IMG/VR virus record: IMGVR_UViG_3300013131_000061
Location: 1-50,862 of that record
DNA length: 50,862 bases
Source: a virus
Strand: one strand, 5' to 3'
Shown here: in pieces, positions 35,001-41,326 of the stretch
Layout of the letters: the number at the start of each line of letters is the position of its first letter
Position numbering within the stretch: the stretch's first letter is position 1
Translations under genes and position numbers: made by a program
Notes under the pieces: model-generated
What the model was told of the DNA's origin: nothing
Database searches by the model: none
Seen by the model: only the letters and a program-made list of their open reading frames with translations

Positions 35001-36992
35001 AAAAGATGTATTATTGAAATCCGCGGTTGTATCTTCGTTGAATGTCAGATCGTACGGTGGGAACCACATAATTCTACCTCCGTTAGGTCCCTTTTCACAG
35101 TCGGGTAGATCGGATACTCTAAATCCTGGACGGCTTCCTGTTCTCCACGCCAAATTCTCAATTGAGAACATGTATTTGGTAACTTGACCATCAATTATAT
35201 TAGTGGAATCTTTACCTGTTGTAGGTGCAATGTTCAAATTGAAAGTCGAATCCAAGATTGAATATGCGGACTTTCTAATGTTACCTTCACTCTTTTGTAA
35301 GTCGTTGAAAGTGTAGTAAGGCGTGTCTTTAGTAAATGTTCTACAGTATTCGATACCAACATTTTCCTGTCCATCACTATACCTGATAACTTGTGAACCT
35401 TTGGTTATTTCTTTATAACCATCAAAGAAAACTTTAGATGTTTGGTCGATTGCATTTCCAACGTGAGCAAATCTAGCACCAGTATTGGGAACCGAATCAA
35501 CAAGTCTCTGAGTATTGTCGAGAATTGAACCAGGTCGGAACGTATATTGTATGGATTCTGTAGATTGAAATGGTCCCGCAATAAGTGGAAAGTCTGGGTC
35601 TTCGATAGCGTAATCACCTCCTGGTTTTTGTCTTTTACCAGCGTTTGGAGCCCACTTAGGACTTACCCATGAAAAACCACCACTCAAATTACCATCATCT
35701 TCAAAAGCACGTCCCGCTAATCCAAATTGGAAATTTTGATCCGCACCCTCGAAGTCAATTGCTAAAATATCAGGACCATAAACAGGTGCTAAAACTTGTT
35801 GACCCAAAGAGTTTACAGGTATCTGACCTGGAGGTGATACTAAATAGGTTGGTTCCCTTTCAGGACTACCAACATAATATGTTCCGTTACTAGCATTTCG
35901 AGCAAAACCACCCAAAATAGCATTACCTAAGGCTGAAATGATACCAGTACCACCTGTATTATATTGTGGTCTGTATCTGTTTAAATCCAAGTTATAGGTT
36001 AGTTGAGCTCTTTGTCCAGCACCTGTAAAGTCCAAAAATAATTGTGATGGAGACTTAGGTCTCGGGCCTCGTAGTCCAAACAATCCCCCAACAATTCTAC
36101 CCGCCAATCCTTGTTGTGAACGAACCAGTGATTGTGTAGAGTCAAAATCTCTTTGAATATTATCTTGATCAAAGTAATCCCCTGGAATAGGTGAGAATGG
36201 TAGTGTGAAACCAGCAATTCTCTGAACAATATCTTGACCTTGTGACAATATGGTCCCACCCCCTGAGGTAATTCTCCAATCTCTATCAATAATAGGTCTT
36301 CTGCCCGCCAAAACTTGTGACAAGTTAACGGGATCCTGTAGAGCATTTAGGATATTTACTCTACCAATAGTTTCTGATCTTACGTTCTGATCAACTCTTT
36401 GCTTAAAACTATATTTGGCTCTTTCTGCCGCGATTTGCATCATCCTCGAGTCATCAGACACTGGACCATTATCCCCAAAAGGATCCGCCTGTAAAAGGAT
36501 GGCAAAAGGTGAGTATGATGATGGTTGGAAACTTGGTGGTTCCCAATAGGTCGCATTTCTTTGTACACGGATTATATCACCAATGTCATAATATCTAATG
36601 AAACCTAAAGGTGGTGTATATTCATTTTTGATATATTGTGCCTTCTGAAATGTTGCAGAATAAATCTGAAGGGCTTGGGTATACGGAGGATATGCCCCGT
36701 ATGGACCTTGATTGGATAAATTTTGTGCCGTATTTATCAATCCATCTATGGTTAGTACATAACCACCGTCTGGACCGAATTCATTTTTTACACCCAACTG
36801 ATTGACAAATGGGTTCGCATCGATTAACACATCAGGAGAATCTAGAACATTGAAATCATTTTGCAGTAAACTTCCTGTAGCGGGTTGTGATGTGGGGACA
36901 AACACACCCGGTTTGGTGTAAGGCTTTAAATTTCTAAGAAGTAATTTATCTCTTAGAAATTTGGTTGCGGCAAATGATAATGGACTTGGCAT
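32049..36992 (-). CDS. Large baseplate/tail protein with OmpA-like segment
   Basis: 1647 residues, first gene of a three-gene unit with gp53-like and hub-type genes. Residues about 660-690 (FLGRPEPVYTYKSTSRSGTL) resemble the 'GRxEPxYtY..t.R' block found in phage tail/baseplate tube-end proteins. Residues about 874-920 (LNLVGSASAPQ ... NEKLSARRIDSVIKFF) match an OmpA-like peptidoglycan-binding domain; the conserved Arg is kept, but the Asp of the usual GxxD is replaced by Ser. A role in anchoring the tail tip to peptidoglycan is inferred. A Tyr/Asn/Gln-rich remainder is unassigned. A TATTTAT box precedes the gene. Confidence 0.55.
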   Translation of the reverse strand: MPSPLSFAATKFLRDKLLLRNLKPYTKPGVFVPTSQPATGSLLQNDFNVLDSPDVLIDANPFVNQLGVKNEFGPDGGYVLTIDGLINTAQNLSNQGPYGAYPPYTQALQIYSATFQKAQYIKNEYTPPLGFIRYYDIGDIIRVQRNATYWEPPSFQPSSYSPFAILLQADPFGDNGPVSDDSRMMQIAAERAKYSFKQRVDQNVRSETIGRVNILNALQDPVNLSQVLAGRRPIIDRDWRITSGGGTILSQGQDIVQRIAGFTLPFSPIPGDYFDQDNIQRDFDSTQSLVRSQQGLAGRIVGGLFGLRGPRPKSPSQLFLDFTGAGQRAQLTYNLDLNRYRPQYNTGGTGIISALGNAILGGFARNASNGTYYVGSPEREPTYLVSPPGQIPVNSLGQQVLAPVYGPDILAIDFEGADQNFQFGLAGRAFEDDGNLSGGFSWVSPKWAPNAGKRQKPGGDYAIEDPDFPLIAGPFQSTESIQYTFRPGSILDNTQRLVDSVPNTGARFAHVGNAIDQTSKVFFDGYKEITKGSQVIRYSDGQENVGIEYCRTFTKDTPYYTFNDLQKSEGNIRKSAYSILDSTFNLNIAPTTGKDSTNIIDGQVTKYMFSIENLAWRTGSRPGFRVSDLPDCEKGPNGGRIMWFPPYDLTFNEDTTADFNNTSFLGRPEPVYTYKSTSRSGTLKWKIIVDHPSILNLIVNKVLANEGDRPKVDSIVNSFFAGCKKYDLYELAKIYNTIPLTELQAWQEIINDPNVSAEQYQNAERNINTEQGTDTSSGGIGPSSTQATNIEDLKSFENYAFYFDNDIPGTNPQLTTSVNYQTTYTTYTSASNIASYKNQSPEPTGVELFFTDTIEENFNQLTTLGGKIYDILNAKQAQRIVLNLVGSASAPQEEEYNEKLSARRIDSVIKFFNTYTFPGNKSLASYISQGQLVFQTDPQGEVSIANPRGKVTTFGPFRCTTNLTGKNKIYSVTAMACRAVTVKSITVEPIAVDPQPNNVGVEAVLAQDGLKPQAIKPGSQNLVDLVQPTQSLYKGASKKLLRYLLSECDYFQVLKVDNPFIYDSIKEKIKYFQPSFHSMTPEGLNSRLTFLQQCMRPGDTIPTIETGPDGIPQKKYNDAINTSFGAPPVLVLRVGDFYNTKVIPKNISFTYDKTFDMNPEGIGFQPMIVDVSFSFQFVGGSGLKNPIDTLQNALTFNYYANTEMYDERAEATEDTSRLDKELVDALTRQNPVVGAKNVPTDITTDGGNTIGIESITGQTASGVTGTLVYRNFMNNLVSQTQEYFSGTLTYFENILGNYNYGILSLLNSDLRNNRGYNTGTVNTTTTLIYGKPLQYQTYVNNSFDELIKAIDGNDLPIFTGAEFQNPLITNAQKRLFKKNYKDYIATYRNDFLYGISENINTLVQIEQQLVFNLDRINFVLQGPTPGSNGYDGKINPQNISVIYTTTGTTEVADGNSYNTYSKLGNDTTELATNINSFLTSLTNGDLYIGSSYDKKTGSYTPPPSENITNTELSTVQAKLEYMMMSRALLLETNRQRFVDALKVGLDQATGNAVDFYYNGLNNPKSRFSIWKRINDNNKALVTNYRTRPEGLNYVEYTPTFGTSLERKVLFSTLLNPPAQIKKTLQDIYSPKNNTAQTNPYNFKRKFN

Positions 36993-37009
36993 TCTCTTAT
37001 CTTATTTCT

Positions 37010-37016
37010 ATAAATA
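37010..37016 (-). promoter_or_regulatory. TATTTAT box before the 1647-residue gene
   Basis: Minus strand TTCTATTTATAGAA, 17 bases before the ATG, in the 40-base gap after the tape measure gene. One of twelve; this copy is a near-palindrome. Confidence 0.5.
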
Positions 37017-37032
37017 GAATATATTTGTTTTT

Positions 37033-38883
37033 TTATTTAGTAGCGAAGTTCGGAAGTGCGGAATATTGAGGTTGGCTCATAGCATTTTGTAGGGCGTTCT
37101 GATTGAGTTTTTGGAAGGTAGGATTTTGGAATAAATCGTAGGCCATTTGGTCTGTGATTGTAAATGTCTGTGGTGTACCCGCCGGAGTATTCAAAGTAAC
37201 ATTCACATTACCTTGGTATTTTATTTCTGAAAACTCCACTTTTGTGGCACTTGGCACAATTTTCACTTCGGGTTTAGTCAATTCACTATCTTCAAAAAAG
37301 AAATTTTTTGCCTTTTCACCAAGTACATTTAGCCCATCTATGGCCGCTTGAGCACCTTGCACAACTAAATTACCTGATGATACATAATTTTTTGCAATCT
37401 CAGCATAAGGAACGTTTCCAAATATTTGAGCAACATTCACAGCACCTTCTTCCAAATCGGTTATAGCACCAGTAATGACACTCGATAATTTAGAAAAACT
37501 TCCTTCACCACTTATAAGTTCGTTGAGACTACCTCCAAAATCTTCCAAGAACTTGTTTATGTTTTCTTGAGCACCCCTTTGGTTACCTAATGACTGATCC
37601 ACACCAACTCTGATCCCTGAAATACCACCCCTAATAGCTTCTCTAACATCAGTAAATGCACGAGAGGCTGCGGTCGGTGCGGTGAAGGAAGCTAAGAATT
37701 GTTGTATTGTGGCATTCAATAGTTGTGATTCCGTAAGTTGTGCCGCAGCAAGTTCTTCAAGTGTTTTTGGTTGTTGAGATTCTTTTAGTGTTTCGATGTC
37801 CTTTGAGTCTATTTCAGATATCAATTTTTCATCTTTACCAATCTTGACTACAAATTCTCCTTTTTCCTTACTGAATGTGGCTACGTTCGCAATAAATTGT
37901 TTTGAGTCTTCATCAATACCGGCAACTCTGAAATCTTTGGCAATCATGTTCAGTTTCTGTTGTCCGATCGACATTTTCACCAACTCATTGTAGGCAATTC
38001 CAGTTTCTTTTTCAATTTCCCTAAGGTCTCGTTTAGCATTTGGAAATACTTTGAACTCTTTTGTTGTTTCATCAAAGTAGGTAAATTGTTCAGTCATTTT
38101 ACCTACTTGACGGTTCAACTCTTCAACATCTTCAGATGCCAAATACATAAGTCTGAACGGATCCGCTAAGTCACCAACCGCAACTCCGAGTCTTTGGAAT
38201 GTCGCAACAGCTTCTATGGCACTATCTGGATTGAAGACTCTCGCAGCGAAGTCGAATATTTGGTTCATATCTACACGAAGTCCTGCAGCGGTTGCCGCCA
38301 TTCTAGCTAAACCTATAGCACCATTTTGGAATCCAAATTCATTTAGTCGTGACAAGTTTTGTTGTACTAAATTGAATACCGTTGTGGTGTTTACACCGAC
38401 TCTTCGAGCCGCATCGACAGCCCCTTCTATATTATCACGAACAAAACCCGCAGAAATACCAGCATTTTCGAATGAAGCCACCATTTCTCCGACATTTTCC
38501 GCTGCGACTCCAACAGCTTTTGACGCAACAAATAAATCAGAAGTCTGTTCACCTAAAAGAATAATATTAGTTTGTAGTGCCTTGGTTACACCGAATTGTA
38601 TATTTTGGGCGTCAGCTAAACTACCTCCTAAACCAACTACTTTTGGTAACGCGATTGCGGTTTCTTCCCTAAGACCTTGGATCGCCATTTGGGTTTGACC
38701 CATAACTCCAGCTACCCTTGTACCGAACCTCGCAAAATCCTCGTCAAGAGTTCTCACCTCGTTTACCAAATTTCTGAACGAGTCCCTGACGGTTTTGTTG
38801 AAACTGTCAATAAGTTTTTGAGCATCCAATATTCCCCCGGTATTAGGGTTTGGTTGTGGTGGATTTGGTGGAGGAGTCTGCAT
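37033..38883 (-). CDS. 29: Tail tape measure protein
   Basis: 616 residues (T4 gp29 has 590), so a tail of roughly T4 length is expected. The N-terminus is a short Pro/Asn tract (PPPNPPQPNPNTGG), then long alpha-helical, alanine-rich stretches (AAENVGEMVASFENAGISAG and AVDAARRVGVNTTTVFNL), typical of tape measure proteins. It lies immediately downstream of the chaperone gene and its frameshifted extension, the arrangement conserved across tailed phages. No lytic domain or strong membrane segment is visible, unlike many siphovirus tape measures. A TATTTAT box is 18 bases upstream. Confidence 0.8.
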   Translation of the reverse strand: MQTPPPNPPQPNPNTGGILDAQKLIDSFNKTVRDSFRNLVNEVRTLDEDFARFGTRVAGVMGQTQMAIQGLREETAIALPKVVGLGGSLADAQNIQFGVTKALQTNIILLGEQTSDLFVASKAVGVAAENVGEMVASFENAGISAGFVRDNIEGAVDAARRVGVNTTTVFNLVQQNLSRLNEFGFQNGAIGLARMAATAAGLRVDMNQIFDFAARVFNPDSAIEAVATFQRLGVAVGDLADPFRLMYLASEDVEELNRQVGKMTEQFTYFDETTKEFKVFPNAKRDLREIEKETGIAYNELVKMSIGQQKLNMIAKDFRVAGIDEDSKQFIANVATFSKEKGEFVVKIGKDEKLISEIDSKDIETLKESQQPKTLEELAAAQLTESQLLNATIQQFLASFTAPTAASRAFTDVREAIRGGISGIRVGVDQSLGNQRGAQENINKFLEDFGGSLNELISGEGSFSKLSSVITGAITDLEEGAVNVAQIFGNVPYAEIAKNYVSSGNLVVQGAQAAIDGLNVLGEKAKNFFFEDSELTKPEVKIVPSATKVEFSEIKYQGNVNVTLNTPAGTPQTFTITDQMAYDLFQNPTFQKLNQNALQNAMSQPQYSALPNFATK

Positions 38884-38901
38884 AAATAAAATATCCTACA
38901 T

Positions 38902-38908
38902 ATAAATA
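38902..38908 (-). promoter_or_regulatory. TATTTAT box before tape measure gene
   Basis: Minus strand CCTATTTATATGTAGG, 18 bases before the ATG and 6 bases past the stop of the frameshift extension; the box lies in a short inverted repeat CCTA..TAGG. One of twelve. Confidence 0.5.
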
Positions 38909-38914
38909 GGATAA

Positions 38915-39070
38915 TTAATCTTTTTGAAAACTTTGAACCACTTTATCTATCAAATACCTTCGTGAGTAGGTTGGGATAGAGTTAAAGTCACTCCAAGTGA
39001 AGTTCAAATGTTTCGCCAATATGTAAAATTCGTCTAATAGGTAAGCCCTATACTCAGAAGAAAACCCGAA
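38915..39070 (-). CDS. Frameshift extension of the tail assembly chaperone (51 codons, no ATG)
   Basis: An open frame from 39070 to stop TAA 38917..38915 in the +1 (= -2) frame relative to the gp26-like gene, overlapping its last codons. It reads FGFSSEYRAYLLDEF, then YILAKHLNFTWSDFNSIPTY and RRYLIDKVV, and has no ATG or GTG. The 'LAKHxxFTWSDxxxIP' pattern resembles the C-terminal (T) domain of phage tail assembly chaperones. It fills the 170-base gap between the gp26-like gene and the tape measure exactly. Translation would require a shift at TTT-TTT-C (39074..39068), giving a 294-residue product. The frameshift is inferred from the layout; the open frame and missing start are directly seen. 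Confidence 0.65.
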   Translation of the reverse strand, partial: FGFSSEYRAYLLDEFYILAKHLNFTWSDFNSIPTYSRRYLIDKVVQSFQKD

Positions 39071-39800
39071 AAAACTCAACCCCGAAGGTGATGTTCACAT
39101 CTACCTTTTCTCCTGACGGGGCGGTTACACTTCTTGTTAGGTCCAAACGTGGTTCGTTCGCATCCAAGAAATTTCTGATGTATTTTGAATCCATAATCGG
39201 TAAAGACTCAACAAACTTGGAAATTACACTCATTTCTGAACTACCGTTCACAGATACAATTTGTTTCAATAATTTCCACGTCACCTTCGGAGCTACACGA
39301 CCAACAGGATACGCTTCGGCTTGTTTGTTCATATCCATTTGTTCTTTGTATGTCAATGGTCGTAATTCTACTTGAGCACCTGTCTTGGGGAGTGTTGTAA
39401 CAAAAGTCCCCTTTTCTGAGGGGTCGATTTCTCCTTTTTTGAAATCCAACTCATCCAACATAAGTGTTGTAGGGAATTTCTTACCTGTTTGGGGGTCAAT
39501 TACTTGGAGTTTGTATTCAGGACCGAACGCGGTATTTCTCAAGAAAATTAGAATAGCTTCAATATCCCCATTCAACATATCATCAGGGCGAAGGTCAGGT
39601 TCATATACCTTACTTCTAATCAAAGTCATAATCATATCTTCAGCGGATGAAGAAATAATTACATTTTCATCAGCTGCTGTCAGATAACCCACTTTGATCG
39701 ATTTTTTCTTAGATGTATAAAATTTACCCTCCGAAGGTAACTTTACAATATCGTGGGGTAGGGAAAAATCTTGTTGTCCGTAAATTGTTGTATTGTCCAT
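39054..39800 (-). CDS. 26: Baseplate-hub/tail assembly chaperone, gp26-like
   Basis: 248 residues from the ATG at 39800; the GTG three codons upstream lies in the U-tract of the preceding terminator and is rejected. It resembles the T4 baseplate family (T4_baseplate, gp26-like): LPSEGKFYTSKKKSIKVGYL, then DENVIIS and LRPDDMLNGDIEAILIFLRN ('LlxGDieailx..lR'). It is followed by the tape measure, and a TTTTTTC slip site 14 bases before its stop leads into a 50-codon extension. The 0-frame protein would be the G-type chaperone and the frameshifted one the GT-type. A terminator whose T run touches the ATG should keep expression low. Confidence 0.75.
   Translation of the reverse strand: MDNTTIYGQQDFSLPHDIVKLPSEGKFYTSKKKSIKVGYLTAADENVIISSSAEDMIMTLIRSKVYEPDLRPDDMLNGDIEAILIFLRNTAFGPEYKLQVIDPQTGKKFPTTLMLDELDFKKGEIDPSEKGTFVTTLPKTGAQVELRPLTYKEQMDMNKQAEAYPVGRVAPKVTWKLLKQIVSVNGSSEMSVISKFVESLPIMDSKYIRNFLDANEPRLDLTRSVTAPSGEKVDVNITFGVEFFRVFF
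39068..39074 (-). promoter_or_regulatory. Candidate programmed frameshift site TTT-TTT-C
   Basis: Minus-strand codons read GAG TTT TTT CGG. A +1 slip moves tRNA-Phe from TTT to TTC, a better match for its GAA anticodon, while the A site waits on CGG. The same UUU-CGN logic is used by influenza PA-X. A -2 slip, as in phage Mu tail genes, gives the same downstream frame with one extra residue. Confidence 0.6.
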
Positions 39801-39834
39801 AAAAAAAAACACAGGGAGTTAGTCCCTGTGTTTA
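39800..39834 (-). terminator. Terminator after tube gene, abutting the gp26-like start codon
   Basis: An 11-base stem AAACACAGGGA / TCCCTGTGTTT (39823-39833 and 39807-39817) with a five-base loop, followed on the minus strand by T6 to T9 and directly by ATG 39800. It should terminate most of the tube transcript and may also mask the chaperone start. Confidence 0.85.
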
Positions 39835-39880
39835 ATTATACCATCACAAAATTATTTATCAATAAAAAAGTAAATACTTT

Positions 39881-40369
39881 TTAGTACACCAAAATACAAC
39901 GGTCCATTTGGAGTGTAGCATCAAGTGTTGCTAAAGTATCAGTACCGTAGTTTGCTTCAGACCAAGCGGTCTTTGTAATCATAGTTCCCTCGAGAATCCA
40001 TTTTTCCACAACAACACCTGTTGGGTCTAACATCTCAAGGTCAACGTTTTTCTTGTAACCAGCTGCGTAACCCATACGACCTGTTACTGACTCCGCGTGT
40101 AGACGTACCCACTCCATAAGAGCTTGAGTTGCTGAAGGTCCGATTGGGTCACGGAATTTTACGTTGATTGAATTCCACTTAAATCTACCCGCCACAAATG
40201 TAGAGGTGTTTAAGAATGGAATTTCAACTGGGTTTATATCAATACTTGGACGACCTGTCGATTCAACAAACCATTCATTAATCCCCAAAGTGGAATCAAA
40301 ACGAAGGATGAATCGGTTCGTTCTTTTTGGTTCGTATGGAACCGGCATTTTCATTAATAAGTCTGCCAT
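39881..40369 (-). CDS. 19: Tail tube protein, gp19-like
   Basis: 162 residues, the same size as T4 gp19 (163). Signature parts of the tube family are present: PYEPKRTNRFILRFDSTLGI at the N-terminus, then KFRDPIGPSATQALMEWVR, and the C-terminal LATLDATLQMDRCILVY. It polymerises as stacked hexamers around the tape measure inside the sheath. It lies alone between a TATTTAT box and a strong terminator, as expected for a highly expressed tube gene. No oddities seen. Confidence 0.93.
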   Translation of the reverse strand: MADLLMKMPVPYEPKRTNRFILRFDSTLGINEWFVESTGRPSIDINPVEIPFLNTSTFVAGRFKWNSINVKFRDPIGPSATQALMEWVRLHAESVTGRMGYAAGYKKNVDLEMLDPTGVVVEKWILEGTMITKTAWSEANYGTDTLATLDATLQMDRCILVY

Positions 40370-40407
40370 GGTATATTATCTTTTTTTTCTTTTTATTTGT
40401 TTTCTAT

Positions 40408-40414
40408 ATAAATA
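40408..40414 (-). promoter_or_regulatory. TATTTAT box before the tube gene
   Basis: Minus strand GAGTATTTATATAG, 38 bases before the ATG, with a second AT-rich ATATAG further up. The leader between box and ATG is A-rich (AAAAAGAAAAAAAAGATAAT). One of twelve. Confidence 0.5.
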
Positions 40415-40467
40415 CTCTCTATATAAAAATTTTTGTCTTTACTTAATTTTGTAAAAATTTATAGTCA

Positions 40468-41277
40468 TTAATACCTAGTCTTTATGCCTCCAGCAGTGGA
40501 ATAAGTCTTAAGAACTGGTTCATCTTCAAAATGTTTCTTCATTACTTCTACATTTCTTATATCATCATCTGAAAATCCTATTTGAGGTATAAATCTGTTC
40601 TTTACATCGTCCTTTAAGAATACATTTTGTCCTAGTTGTTTTGCTTGTTGCTTTACATAGGAAATGAATTCTTTCATCGCCATAACTTTTAGTTCTTCAG
40701 GATTGGATGCCGAACCTTCACCATAGGTTACAGGATAGAACTTGATAAGGTCCATATATTCACGGATCATATCTTGTTTCCCTTTTTTTCCATTACCCAC
40801 AAAGTCACGGAATTTTTTTAGATTCTTTATCAATAAATCTTTATTCAGACCCATATGGTCAGACACGATCATATTGTAAACCGCTTCTTTTAGTGTGTTT
40901 GGATTGTGTCCTCTTGCAGTAATAATTGAGAAGATAGATCCGTTATTTACCGCCTCAACAAAATCAGCCCAAGCCGGTCCGGGTTTTGCCCTCATACTGT
41001 CAATCAAAAACTGTTTGTCACCCTTTGTAGTGAAGTTTCTGAACGGATCGGATGCAAAACCAGTAATGGTCTTACCTTTGTAATTGAATGATTCCTTACC
41101 GATCTTCGTTCTATATTCCGCAAAATCTTCAGTAGACATACCGACTTCATTTCCGTCATCATCCTGAACGATAATCCTGGTCGGCATGAACATCAAATTG
41201 TCATCCCAATCAAAAGCATAGTACTTGAGAGTTGGCATCCCCAAATCATCAAATCCCTCTTCTAGTATTTTACTCAT
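40468..41277 (-). CDS. HAD-superfamily phosphatase-like protein
   Basis: 269 residues. Motif I is YAFDWDDNLMF (D23-x-D25, residue 20-30), motif II SIITARGHN around residue 115-123 and motif IV-like GFSDDDIRNVE near the C-terminus, the order expected of a haloacid dehalogenase phosphatase. The usual DxDxT/V carries D-W-D-D-N. The substrate is unknown; nucleotide or polynucleotide 3'-phosphate ends are possible, as in phage PNKP-like enzymes, but no kinase domain is fused. It is encoded between tube and sheath genes, an odd place for an enzyme. No TATTTAT box precedes it; a hairpin lies in the 47-base gap upstream. Confidence 0.7.
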   Translation of the reverse strand: MSKILEEGFDDLGMPTLKYYAFDWDDNLMFMPTRIIVQDDDGNEVGMSTEDFAEYRTKIGKESFNYKGKTITGFASDPFRNFTTKGDKQFLIDSMRAKPGPAWADFVEAVNNGSIFSIITARGHNPNTLKEAVYNMIVSDHMGLNKDLLIKNLKKFRDFVGNGKKGKQDMIREYMDLIKFYPVTYGEGSASNPEELKVMAMKEFISYVKQQAKQLGQNVFLKDDVKNRFIPQIGFSDDDIRNVEVMKKHFEDEPVLKTYSTAGGIKTRY

Positions 41278-41296
41278 AAATTATTTTAAAGGCTAT

Positions 41297-41326
41297 AGGT
41301 GGGGATTTCTCCCCACCTTTTTTTTT
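41297..41326 (+). terminator. Plus-strand terminator hairpin behind the sheath gene
   Basis: Stem AGGTGGGGA / TCCCCACCT (41297-41305, 41310-41318), loop TTTC, then T8 on the plus strand. On the minus strand the same hairpin has a GAAA loop, follows the sheath stop codon and is not followed by T, so there it may act as a message stabiliser more than a terminator. Confidence 0.7.

Noticed and set aside
38915-39054. A separate small gene between chaperone and tape measure
   Set aside because: The frame has no ATG or GTG; only TTG codons far inside exist. A frameshift explains it better.
39810-39812. GTG as start of the gp26-like gene
   Set aside because: Lies in the terminator stem and would add only Phe-Phe-Phe; ATG 39800 fits the family start.
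39853-39859. TATTTAT on the plus strand between tube and chaperone genes
   Set aside because: Opposite orientation to both neighbours and the only such counter-example seen in a gap. Recorded because it weakens the strict orientation rule.
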